Of a stretch of 64,000 bases of DNA, positions 49,396 to 62,773 are shown piece after piece. The DNA is taken from the NCBI GenBank assembly GCA_027627225.1, contig CM051033.1, positions 53,738,410 through 53,802,409 of the forward strand, written 5' to 3'. The notes below the pieces were generated by a model. The model made no database searches, was not told where the DNA came from, and saw only the letters and a list, made by a program, of their open reading frames with translations. A program made the translations under genes and the position numbers. The stretch is from Congeria kusceri. Lineage: Eukaryota > Mollusca > Bivalvia > Myida > Dreissenidae. Numbering within the stretch: the stretch's first letter is position 1; each line of letters begins with the position of its first letter.

Positions 49396-51265
49396 CTATA
49401 AAATATATACTTGTGAAACCAGTATAAATATGTTATGAATTACCGTCGAGGTTTGCTATTTATATATAATTTACTGAATATTCTCTCACTTTTTGTTGAG
49501 TATCAGAAGTATCAGATGTAGTTGCATACAAATACTAAAATAATTCATGGATGGTACATATGAAAATCAATTTCTGAAGCGAAGGAATGTTACCTGAAGT
49601 CTTGTATAACTCCAGGCCTGGAACCTAAGATAGCACGTCTGGTAGTCGAACGGATAGTAGGTGATATCAATGGAACATATTGATTGAAAAACCTTTGAAA
49701 CAGAACAATTGTAGGAGATAATAATATTCAACTTTAAATTTGTTCACATCAGTATTTCAATAGTAATGCTTATTTTATGCACAAAACAAACGAACCGTTG
49801 TACAAATGTTGGTACATGGTTTACGTTCATTGGCAAAAGATACATTTTGAGTGTTGTTATTTTTTCCACGGAGAGTCTTCAATTCTAATTGGTTATTTTT
49901 GAAGCCGTCACAGCATCACAAGCAAAAATTGGTCAATGATAAAATGTGATGTCAAAGCAGATGACGTCTAATTCGCTGACAATGACTGACTACGTAATTT
50001 AGTACCTGAAATGGTTGCCAGGAAATCAAGCCAGTGTGTGTATTTTTGACATTCACTTTGTTTTGTCACCAAGGCTTTTGTAATCCAGGTATGAATTTTT
50101 CAGTGCGATGTCCGGTTTCCAAACTTCGTCCTAACAACAAATGATATGTTACTAAACGAAATAAATATAAAGGTTAAGGATAAATGTAGAAGTTGAATTG
50201 ACAATTTTAAAGTTTGCACATACTTCTTTCATTTACATATAGTACGTTTTGTTTTTAATTGTTCCATTCTGTACGTCTTATTAATCGACCGCAAATGTAT
50301 TCATGAAAGTAATTGATTTAAACATATTTTATTTCTCGAACGCATATACATATACAAAACAAATGCAATTGCAAGTAATTCGCACGTACAAAAGATGGAT
50401 CAGAACGAAAGATAATATGGCTCTTCTCCATGAATGGTATTTTGCGGAATAGTATGTAACATCATATAGTGGCAGTTAAGTATTTGAAAATAACTTAACA
50501 GTCATGGTAAGGAAGATATGATGATAGAAAGATGTAAGTCCGAGGCGAATGATAAATGTTAAAAGAAGTAGGAGGGATATATCAGGTAGCGAGAAAGACA
50601 AATGAAGAAAGGTTGAAGTTTAAGGACTGTAATGAAATGATTTTTTTTCGATGTGACAGAGATAATAGCAACCGAACCTGGGGCCAGTGGTAAAAGCTGA
50701 TTCCACCGTAATCAGCTGATGTCCATGTTAGAATCGAGTCGTTCCAGCTGACGGACAAATAAGCCATTGTAGTGAGAACCTCTTCTGCCTCGCTAAGTTC
50801 GTTTATCGAGAACATATGGAGATTCACGTTGACACTGAAATGTGTGTCCATATGTTATATGATAGATTCACGCAACATTCATAACATGCATAATTAAATA
50901 CAGCATATCATGGTGCGTACAGATAAATATATCCGTTATATGTTCACACTTATATATACATGTGTGTTGGTGACCTAATAAGTCAGCAAGCGAAACAAAA
51001 AAGAAGAAACGATACGTATGCCTTCACAAACTCAATAAAATAGTATATTCAATATTCATTCGGCTTGAAATTTATGGTGCATAATACCTATTGCACTGGA
51101 TTGATTGTTTATATGTCGAATTCTGTTGTTGTAAGGGCCTGTCTCAAACAACTTCTTATATAGCTTTTTCGCATCATCTCGAGTGTGTGTCACCACGTGA
51201 TTAAAATAGCCAATCAAAATGAGCAGAACAATACACCTGCTGTGCAAGACCTTCAGAACATACAT
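48586..51265 (-). CDS. nAChR-like Cys-loop channel subunit, gene D (five exons)
   Basis: Fourth receptor copy, spanning the copy 3/copy 4 junction, with exons 51088-51265, 50678-50834, 50006-50130, 49594-49692 and 48586-49395. The membrane exon differs from genes B and C by a synonymous Pro codon change (CCT to CCG) near 48936, with no amino-acid change. Exons 1-4 match gene C. The exon 3 one-base break and the exon 1/2 phase conflict are present here too. The TA tract downstream of its stop is 12 bp longer than in genes B and C. Confidence 0.72.
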
Positions 51266-53228
51266 GCAGAAATAAAGCTACTAACAATAATAGATATTGA
51301 TGCTTAATTAGCACGTGAACATAGGTGTGTGTAAGCATTTATTTATTTTCATAGCGGATATTTCAGTTCATTACATTAACATGTATAACAAAGTACATGA
51401 GCAATGTTTACGACACGTCGTTTCACTGTTTCACCCAAAACCGCACTGACAGATATTGTTCTGACACTAATCTAAAATGCAGTTATATATTTGTTTCCGC
51501 GACCATTATTTGTTGCCGGTTCATATTTGTAATGTCGTGCCAGCAATGTACTCGTACTTGTGTAAATTTTGCTCAGCGCAGGTGATTAATTTATCTTATC
51601 TTTTTAGCCGATAACTGTTGATAATAGTATCAATCAATCAATAACATATCAAACAAATAAAATAATACATAAACATAAATTCAAATCATGTTCAATACAA
51701 TTGACGAACATACAAACTATAAAAAAATACGTAAAATAATAATTACCGCTAAGTCATATTGAAACTAGTTTGAATAAAAAACAAAATACATAAGAACGTA
51801 CGAATCTCTAACTGAAACTATCCTTGTTGTGTGGTTTTATTGTTTTAACAGAGCAGTTCTCCGAAAACATTTTCCTTGTTGTTGTCAACGTTCTTCCGTG
51901 AAATGAAACGGATACCCAGCGTTGAGAGTAAACTGGTTTGCATTATTGGCAAAAAACTATTTCAAGTAAGGTATTGATTTGCAGCAAATGTAAAATGAAT
52001 GAAAGACGTATTAGATCGGATAACCATTGCAAACTGTGTTAGTGTTATGGAAGCGCCATTGTAAGGCGCATGTATTGTATAACCTGTGCGATTTTGAGAT
52101 TTGTGTTGATCATTGATCATGGTCTTGTTCCAAACATAATCATTCATTTTAACACAGGTGACGCGACAACTGCTGGTGGTTAGAACAATACAATATAAGG
52201 AAAGAACTGTTGATTTGTCAAGTCAAAATATTCACTTATCATACGAAAATATTATTTAAGATATTAAAAAATGGAGAAGTCTACTGTAATATTTATATTG
52301 ATTTACATATGTGCTGCACACTGTTTTCTATGTAAATAAAATAGTGATAAGTAACTGAAATCAGTAGGCTCAAATCTGATCGCAAGAATGCATGATTTGA
52401 GTGGTAATATTGGTTTGTTTAAAAAATACGTTTGGTTTACCTGGTTCCATGAAATGAAACTGATATATCATGTTTTAAGACATACCTATTCACTTGCTTT
52501 CATTACATGTATTGTTCAAATGAACAATATTACAAACCAAACAAGAAATTTTCAGACAAAAGAACACAATGTAAGTGTTAAAGGTATTGTAGTCTGTATG
52601 AATGTTGGACATTCATGTAAGGATTGTTTGACAAAAGATTACTATCAACGTAAAGGGAAATCCGTTATGCAGTTATTTTTATGGTAACAACTTACGTATA
52701 AGGATTTAGTTTATCGTGCATTGAAAATACTCTGTTTTCAGGAAACACCCGTAACCAACTAATTATATGTTAATCAAGTTTTTGGTTAGGTTAGTCCAGG
52801 TGCTTTGCTTGATGCGGATATTTATCAATAACATTGAAAAATAGGAAAATCTGTGAATAAGCCTAATGCCTCTTAGAATTGTAAATAATTTTGAACATAA
52901 TAATAATCCGGACACGTGTATCTATGTTTAAAAATGTATAAAGACCCATTAGACATGCACAATGGATTTTAGTACAAATAATACCCCCATATGATTGCAG
53001 TAATACATGTCAAAACAAAATAGGGTTAATATAATTGCAGTTTAGATGAAAGCTAATCCTAAAAGGAGAGGCCGAAACTAACTATTTACACGTCACTTTA
53101 CCAACGTGCAGGTTATCAGAGTTCATTTTGTCGATGAAGTGGCGTAAACATGTGTTAAAATGTGTTAAATATAAAAAGGAGGAACATATGTAAAAGAAAA
53201 CGGTATCATTTTCCTCTTAAAAGATTCA

Positions 53229-53372
53229 GAATTGAAACGCTCTTTTTCGGCGCTTCATCGATGCATGAAAGTCAGTTTTTTTTTGTATCTAATTTCGGCT
53301 TTATGCACAAATTAGATACAAAAAAACTGACCTTCATACATCGATCAAGCGCTGGAAAGAGCGTTTCAATTC
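53229..53372. repeat. Long hairpin (copy 4)
   Basis: As in copy 3, with the same two substitutions. Confidence 0.88.
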
Positions 53373-56300
53373 GTACAATGACAATTATAATTGCAATGTG
53401 TGTATACTTTAAATGTTCACCTTAAAAGAAAAAATCAATTTATGGTTTATTTTTTGCAATTCGCGCATCAACACATTAAAGTATGATTCGTAGGCTTCGC
53501 CCCTTGCACTGCAGTAGCGTTGTGTACATGTCGCAACACAACAGTATCTTTAAAAATACAGTAGCTCTAGTGATAAAATTTAGTTTTGATTTACTTTTGT
53601 TTTGGTTGATATTTCGTAAGAGCAATTTTGGAGAAGGTGTTTTGTATCCATAATATACATGTAGCAAGAGACGGAAATATTGAAACGCGTTCCAGTTTAG
53701 ATTTACGACTGAAGGCTAAACGAGTCGAAAGTTGTTTTCAGATAGTTGCAATTTTGTAAACGCCCATATACATGTGTGGATGGAACCGTGCTTTAGGCGT
53801 AGAATATATTTAAATAATTAATGTTTATTTTTACATTTGAAACGCAATGTTTCATATGTATGTTTTACTTCTTTCTTAAAACGACCGATGCATTTTAAAA
53901 CCGAGTGTTGAGCAAATATTTCAACACCACATTGTTTTGCACGTCGCGTTAAAACGTTTTGAGTAAGAAATTCGGCAAAATATATCGTGAAAGGCCCTAA
54001 TTCCGAGTGGGACCATATTTCGATGATCCATGATTTTAAATAATCAATGCACTTCTGGGTAGGATTATTTATTTATTTTGTTGAAATTGATTTAAAAACA
54101 TGAATGACAGAAAAAAAATCAAAAAAGACTTATCTAGAGTCATGTTTAATTGAATAAGTAAAACAGCCACATTTTCTGTCATTTTTTTCACACGGTGTCT
54201 ACTATTGTGTCAAAGATTCTGTAAAAGTACATAAGAAACCTCTAGTTAATTCTGTCTTCAATGTTGACAATTGATGAATGGACAACATAAAAGGTGAAGT
54301 AATGTTGATACACAGGGCAAAAAACAAGTATATTTCATGTTGTTTCATTGTGTCATCGGAATTTGGAACAAATTCAAGGTGACGGATAAATGGTACTGGA
54401 AATGCATTTTCCATTTGTTGGTCATGTTTATGTGACAAAAGTGCAAATAATTTATTGTAGTTGATAGATAAATGATTATTTTATCAATATTAGTGGATAT
54501 TTTGATTTTGTAAAGTTCACTGAATATCTTTTAATTGATCAGTTTCTTATGTAACTGGAATATGGACACTCCAGGATAACTAACAGTGTGGATATAAGAT
54601 CAAGTCGAGAAACAGGTAAACGACTTTTATTATTTTACTATTCAAAATATAAAATCTATGGAACTGTGTGTCATCGGCCGAAAATATCTACTGTACAGTT
54701 TCTTTACCTGTGTGACACAAATTGAAAAGGTCAATTGTTATGCATCTTATTAAACATATTTGCATAGAGCTGTGAGCAAGAAGAAAATTGTAATTGTTTT
54801 AGTCAAAGCTACTTGTAAATGACAATTCTGTAAAAAAAAATTAACTTTGCTTCAGCTGCTGTTGAAACTCCTGGACCCGAGTGATATAATGAAGTTACGA
54901 TACACCACAATAATGATTCGACTCATAACGATTCGCTACAGTTTAATGACGATTCGCCAGAGGGTGAAAACGAACCGCCACTGTGTGTTATAACGATTCG
55001 CCACAAACTGGATGTACAATATATACTTCGCCCTGTCGTGTAATGTGAATGGATAAATGTTGGAGAAAATTAACAGGTGAATTTAGTGCAAATCATCCTT
55101 AGCTTATGCTTAATTTACCAACTTGAGCCTACTTCGAGGAGTGTTTTGAGCTTCGCAGCTAGCGAGTCATTTGCGTACTTGAAAATGGGATTTTACAATG
55201 GGACATTCAGCTCTCAGAGGTGACAATTTGATGGAGCTCGCACAATTTCCGAGGTGTTTTTGTGGTATTCTTTTGCGAGCTCCACGGGATGACTGCATAC
55301 CATGCTCGCTTGGTTTTCCGGTGGCTTCCTTGTAAAAAAATGGGACACGTTTGTTCAACTGGATGTCTGTTATTTGACTGTACATCTTGTTTCTAAACCG
55401 TTATTTGCTTAATCTGTTAATCTGTAAAATTGTGTATTTTTATGTTTGTGTTTGTTAAATTTCATTTGTTTTCCTCTTTGGATAAATATAAATTTAAATA
55501 TAAATATAAAAGAGGGTATGTACGATCTCATCGAATTTTCTAAGACAATATGAAAGTAAAATAAAACCTATAAAACACTGATAAATAACAAACTATATTT
55601 AAACTTTCAGAAAAATTAATATTCGAAAATCCTCGAAATACTTTAAAATACTTTTCGTCTTCCTGTCGAAAACACATTGATGTGCATCAGGCATGTACAA
55701 TTTTGGGAAATCCCCAATATGTGTTGCGTGTTGACAAAAGTTCTGTGCAGATTGTTCATACGACACATTTTTGTTTCTCTCAAAAAAACGATTAAAGGTG
55801 TCGGTATCGGCACAGCACTAGGAATTTTATAAATTTGTCGTTATCATGAAGTTCATTTTAAAAAGCAACATATGAAGTATGGTATAAATATCTGTTTATT
55901 TCTTTTTATTTTAACTTCCCTTGATTATATTCGTTCTCTCATATGTGTTGTCCAAATTATGAGAAAATGAAATGTTGATATTGAAATCGTACATACCCCT
56001 TTAAATATTTTTATCCAAAAAGTTTCTTTTTTATGTTTATGTTGAATTTTCTCTCTATGTTATTTCTTTCTTTCATGCATAATGCTCATCAAATAAGCAA
56101 AAACAAAGAAACAACATACATTTTACATGTTACATGTTTATACTTTATTATTAATAAATATATATTCATTATTAATTTCGTTTTGTGACAATGCCATGTA
56201 TAAATGTGAATTAATCTGTTACTGTATTTCTATTTCTAGTCGTCTCACATGAATAGAGGCAACCGGCTTCATTGAAAAATAAAAGCCTGTCACATGATGC

Positions 56301-57840
56301 ATTTAAGCCAATCAGAACATGGTAAAATGATGAAACCAAAGGAAATTGTAATTATAGTAAATTGAATAGAAAAGACTTAAAGAACGGGAAAATTAATAGT
56401 TCGCACATCGCATTTGAAGTCCCAAACAAAAATCGCATTACTTCATGGAATACGATGTTCCACCATGTATTCGTTTTCAATTATGTGCATGTGCATAACC
56501 CCTTTACAAGTACATGTTCACTGATATCATCTCGATTTAAACATGTCTATATATTTCTTGGACCCGTGAAAATGTCTCTGCTGGTAACTGATCACAATAA
56601 CATTTAAATAATGTATTGTGTATAAAAGAGAATATTTTAATAAATTAATATTAATTGGATATATATGGACCCAGCATGAATTTACGCGCGCCTTAAACAT
56701 AAGATGAGTGAAATTTAACTTGTAAAGTCGAAGCTAAAGAAAATGGCTCTGCTGGTACCTGATTACAATAACATTTAAATAATGTATTGTATATAAAAGA
56801 GAATATTTTAATAAATTAATATTAATTGGATAAAAATGGACCCAGCATGAATTTACACGGGCCTTAAAAGATGAGTGAAATTTAACTTGTAAAATCGAAG
56901 CTCCTTGGTTTGGTGTACATGTAGATTGAACATTCGGTAGACAACTGTTTCGTTGAACCACGACGTGTTAAGTGTTTCGTTACTGCTGAGACAGCCAAGA
57001 TATATTATGATGAATCTTTCTCTGAAATGATACATTTTTTGTTTCATCATTTCATCATTTTAAATGCACTTGAACTAACTTTTAAGAAGTATTAATCTAT
57101 TAAATACGCTTGTATACGTGTTATCCCATCCAGATTGTTAATATATTTCCCCATATGTTTATAGTTCAACGACAAGCAATCCAATGTAAATAAAAATATC
57201 ATAGTTTGGTCGTTTGTCACACATTCAATAAAGAAATAATGTTCGATTTTGAGTTGTTTATATGTAAACAAACAACGATTTTGAGTTCTGATGTGTTTGA
57301 AGTAATATAACGTATGTGCAATAGAACGAAAAATCGTTGTTTATTTACAGGTAAACAATGATAAAGCGAAAGTAATGTCGATTATTACATGACTTGACAA
57401 CATATTCTGAAATTAGAATGCGAACTTTTTATTGTTTCGGAACTACTTTTCGAGTTGTTTATTGGCAATTTAACGACGGAAATTTTGCGCGTGTCATGTT
57501 AGAATTTAAAATCATCCATGTTTCCTTAATTTGCATCAGAATTCGTCGTTGTTGCGTTTTTCTTCTGCAAGATCCGAAATAAGATCTCAAGGATTTTTGC
57601 ATTGTTTGAAAACGTTAAAAAACGACTGCCTGTCCGTGAGGGTTTAATTTGTGACGCACTGATTACAACCACACAATTTCATATGCGAGAGAAAATAACC
57701 ATTGTGATTGAATCATAAAATAAATAAGTAATTATCACACAATACCTCAGATAAACGTCATTATCTACGGTTGAAAGAACATCTCTCGTGTATTATGCAC
57801 TTTTGTTTTGGTGCAGTGTAGCTACCTCGTTTTCCTATTA

Positions 57841-58475
57841 TAGTGCGAAATTATTAACCTGACACTCATGAATATTCCGTATAAAATCGGGTTTTATTTA
57901 TAGATACTACGACAAGTATCAAACGTATAATAGGCCATTTTACAATCTAAATTGATATCGTATAGATTTATATGTGGTTAGGAAGAATAGTGTATGCCGC
58001 GCTTGCAATGCGAAGGTTTAAGTTCGAGTCCCGGCGTCGACATTTTATAAACATAAGCATTTTACACACTATTATTAAAATTATTAAACGAAATTGATAC
58101 TTTGCATGTATAAGTACTTTCTGTATGAATAATACAAAATTAAAAGAATCAATATTAATAAGATCAAATAAAAAATAATTTAAAACAATGATTATTATAC
58201 ATTATTTAATTAATATCTTATGATTTGCACATTTTAAGAATAACTCATACTATTTTACAAAGGTCGCTGTCAGAAGGAATTGAACTCGGCCGATGGCGTG
58301 GGGCGCTAGCACTTATACAACACGACCATTAAATACCACTCTCGCTACACCGTAGTTAAATCTATATCAACATAAATTCCGATAACAGAAACTCGTCCAA
58401 AACTACTCAAACAACGGAACACACGTACGGGTTGTCATGAAGATTAATTAGTGTCAGGTTAATAATTTCGCACTA
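57841..58475. mobile_element. TA-flanked TIR element (copy 4)
   Basis: As in copy 3, including the mutated right flank. Confidence 0.75.
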
Positions 58476-58746
58476 AAACAGAATTTAGTTTTGTTTGTAC
58501 CTTTAATCTACATGTGTATTTGTTTGATTGGAAATACTTTCTAGCGTTATCTGTATTTCGTGTAGCAGTTACGAACTGTTGTTTGGTTAACTATGTAACA
58601 TAAATATTATGAACTGGTATATTTATGTTGTGTGTATGAAACTGAGTTTGTGTCTCATTATAAACGAAAACTTAGTTTGTTCACTCGTAGTTTTGATAAA
58701 ATGCCTTCAAATCATATCTTCACATCAAATTTCATGAAGTCAAGTT

Positions 58747-59370
58747 TTACGCTTGTGTTATTGGCAGGTTATCTGGAGATATCACCCTCTCAGGTTGCAT
58801 CTCATGGTTACCCTGCTTTTCTACACGTCGAACTCCTCTACGATACAGACGGGGTTGATTTGGCTTTTGATATGTATGACGTTTACCATTCTTAAAATAT
58901 CCAAGCATCCCTCTCTGTCTTAGGGCCTTTAGCTGCTGACGCTGCAAATATGTCAAATCATTTGACATTCTAATTCCGTTTCGTCTTAGTTGATCTCTAT
59001 ATCCGAATGACTTAAATTTATCTTCTGGTCTTGCAAACGCAACTATAATCATTCTGGGCTCGTTTGATTTACCAGTGACCATTGACCCAATGCGCTGCGC
59101 CCTTACTAATGATGAGTCATTAAAGTTATAACTTTCATCGACTGAGCTAAGGACTTTATCCCTTAATATTGTTTTCAGCTCTGCACTACTGCTTTCGACT
59201 TCTTTTATCCCAAATACCCTTACGGAATGTTTTAGCCTTTCTGATTCTAAAATGTTCAATTGTGCTTCTATACCTGATATTCCTGACTCATGCTGCTCAT
59301 CATGGTATGCCAAACTCTCTATATCACGTTGCAATACTTCCCGGTTGTAATTTTTTACAACTACGTCCAA
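58747..59370 (-). pseudogene. LINE ORF1-like fragment (copy 4)
   Basis: Identical in protein to the copy 3 fragment. Confidence 0.6.
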
Positions 59371-60271
59371 TCAATTCCAAACTGTTACTAAATGCTTTGC
59401 AACATATTACACGCATATAACTCAAGAGATTGGAAACACTTCATCATAGATACTTTAATCCACCCTGGAGCAGTCCAAAAATTGTATAAGAAAGTTTATA
59501 CATTTACACCAATATTTCAATTTTTAGTTACAGAAACATCTCGAAAAAAATGTAGCGTGCTTAAATGACCTCAGTACAACATGTTATTGTGTTTTCTGAC
59601 GTTAACTTCTTTATACGGTTACGGTGATAGCATATTTTGTAATCTACTCTGTTAGCGACAACGTTAAAGTATGTACCTCCCGAACAACAAGAAATGCACA
59701 TAGCTGTACACTTTTGCATAACAATGTGTTATTTGGCAGCGCAATCTTATACGAATCTGCAACAAACAACTGAATATAGTGTAATGAAAAGATCAAACGT
59801 ACACAAATGGCACCAATGATTCCGATATGGAACAGCAAGCATCGAAGATGATGAACACAATGATTGATCGAGAATTACGACGGCGACGCGAAGGCTGTTG
59901 ACTTCGTCGTGAATTAAGGTCGTACGGGGTTTGCAGAAGCGCTCGGAACAGTTCGGACTTTCTTACATTAGATACTGGAAATGAGAACGTTTTGTGCGAA
60001 AATGGTTAAACGATTAAAAATCATTCTTGTTCATTTACTCTTAAAATATTATTACTGTTATCGGTGGAATAAATATCCAATTGAATAGGAATCTCGGGCA
60101 TTGTAGTTTTTTATTACCAAAGGAATCGCGAATTTATTTAATGAACACTTTATTATTGGATAAAAACCTATACTGACGAGATGAATGAAATCTGGTGCTT
60201 TTCATCAATGGTTTATTCTTGTCATATTTTTGTTTTATGATTTGTTTCCTGTTATCAATAGGTTACTGGCC

Positions 60272-60534
60272 TGGGTCCGTATTCCAGAAGCATCTTAATT
60301 TTATCTTAAAATATTTCCACTTAATAATATAATTTTTGTAACACAATATTATTTAAAACTACTTATAAATGTGTGGACGTTAAATGTTGCAGTTACGTGA
60401 ACGATAGCTAATAAAAAGTTGATTATAAATACATACTTAGCATAATGCCATTCAAATATGAAATAAAATGTTAATGAAACATTATGATTTTAAGGTTAAG
60501 GATAAGATTTTACGTAATATGTTTCTGGAATACG
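60272..60534. mobile_element. MITE, right end deleted (copy 4)
   Basis: Carries the same interior changes and terminal deletion as copy 3. Confidence 0.6.
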
Positions 60535-62656
60535 AACGACGATGTGCTGATAATAAGAGTGTATCTCCAGCTGATGCAGCTGGGGTTTCACATATTTTAT
60601 ATTGCAATTATGACATACAAGAAGTGATTTAGCTGATAATTGTATTTACTTCATTTCATCGTGCTTCAGAAAGTGGCAATTCTGTTGCTCTGGTGAACAT
60701 TAAACCATTGAGTAATTAAATTGCAATTCAATTGAATTAATATTCTCTTTTATTGCTATTTAATTTGAATTGCAATGCCATGAAGTTAACATTTATTTAC
60801 AAGTGCGTGTTTGGTGATTAATTCTGGGCTAAGTGTAAAGTTTGGCATGTCTTTAAACCGGTTTAAACCCCCAATGCTTTGCATTGGCTGTTCCAAGGCG
60901 GTGACCCCAGTTTTATTCATTTTTATGTTTTGTGTTTTTTTTTTTATGTATTGACCTGTATTGTATAGGCAATTGGTCACTTGCCTCAAATAAAGGACCA
61001 GCGGATGGTAATAAGGGATTATCTCCTGATGATGTCTCTGGAGCTATATATTCCTATATTTCCTATCCAGATACGTCCACAGGTCTTATTGGATCCACAG
61101 ATGTGTCCATTTAATAATGCACGAGTTAGAGGATTGGACAAATTTTAGTTATAGCAAAGTTATTACCATGTTTCTTGAAAATGTTTGTCATACAATTGTT
61201 GAATTATTGCTGTCTATTCCTATGCCTCAGGGGAAATATTTAATTGGTTCACTGGTCGAAATGATAACATTTTAATGAGTATATCAAGCGAATGTATAAT
61301 ACGTTGAAAAGTCACAGCTAATGTATCATTGAAAATATGCGTCTGAAAACATTGTTAAGGAATAAATAATATCGTTTCCTTGGTGCAGAAACTACTGTAA
61401 CTGACATTTTACAAATTTTACATGAGAAGCACAAACTGATTTTCTAAAAAACTGATTTAATGCATTCAAATAAGCGTATTAAGGAGCAGTTGTTATTTGT
61501 GAACAGCTTAGTTCGAATAAAAAATAATTGTATATTCCTGTTCAGTTACATGACTTTTTGCGCTGAATTGTTTTGAGCGTACAAAGTCTTGTTAGTGCAC
61601 AAACAATAGTATTTTATTTGATATTTCCAACATATACACCTTTTGACAAGTTATATTTTACATTTATCATCTATATTATTATAATTAACTAATTTCATCC
61701 ATTGAATGTACATCAATTAATTATTTGTTAATTTTTTTGAGATCATCATTCTTAGTGCGCAAAGCTGGATACTAAGTGTACTTACCATACTTTTTGCGCC
61801 AACATTTTTGCCAAAATATATTGTGTGTGTGCAAAAGTCAGGATTGCCAGGTTGAATTCAAATATATTATGAGATATGGTATACAGGCTCAAAAAAAAAT
61901 ACATATAAGTGTATTTCCTAGAAAATGTCAGTTACATGACTTTTTGCGCCAATGTGACGATATTGGTACCTACAAGGACTTCCGGAATGATATGAAGTTA
62001 CAAAATTAGTCCAATTGTCAATAAGAACGTCAAACATTGCCATTCGGTTACTGACACTGTGTAAGTTGAAAAAGATTAATTTGTAGTTTGCATATACAGT
62101 TACAGCACGATCCTTGTTCAGGTTGCAAGGTCAGGGCTTACATATTTTAACAAATGGTGCATGCTAATTTTGTTCCTACTGTCAATAATTCCAGCTTAAA
62201 TTAAACAAGTTTAAAGTAATAGTGTGCTTGTTACTATAGCATAACTATATGTTATTTATTTGCCAATATGCTGGGCAACTTATTTTAATGCAGAGTTGCA
62301 CCAATTGTCACACAAACACAGGTCAACATATAATTAATTGCATGGATTGTCCCAAGAATCCATTATCTTGCGATCAGTTATGTACAAAACTGCAATAAGT
62401 AAAAACATACGGCACACATCTGAAGAGATTTTTTATTGAACAGAAAAGCAAGAGTAGCATACAACACACACACAACAATACAGACCAGACAACTGTATAT
62501 CGATAGCCAGATCATCATTCTGCTTTTAAAAAACAACCTTTAATGAACACATGTAATAAGTACAAGTAGGCCATAGAAAAAATGATGATAAATGAGATAT
62601 GAGATCAATGAAATGAGATAAAATACACAAAAATGTTACAATATAAAAATATCATA

Positions 62657-62773
62657 TGACAGCGTGTGTGTCATTGATATTGTCAACCCGAGGGCAGAAT
62701 GTTACCCGAGGCAAAAGCCGATTGGTGACATTCTGTTAAGAGGGTTGAGAATATCAATGTCACACACGCTGCC
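62657..62773. repeat. Imperfect hairpin (copy 4)
   Basis: Same structure as in copy 1. Confidence 0.82.

Larger units (their letters stand above)
33116..49584. repeat. Tandem unit copy 3 (16,469 bp)
   Basis: Head-to-tail copy. It differs from copies 1 and 2 by clustered changes around 43800-44070, including replacement of a short stretch and loss of about 12 bp at the end of a MITE, a longer T run near 44466, and a TA tract that is 12 bp longer at 48477-48516. Nearly all of these are shared with copy 4 where copy 4 is visible. Confidence 0.97.
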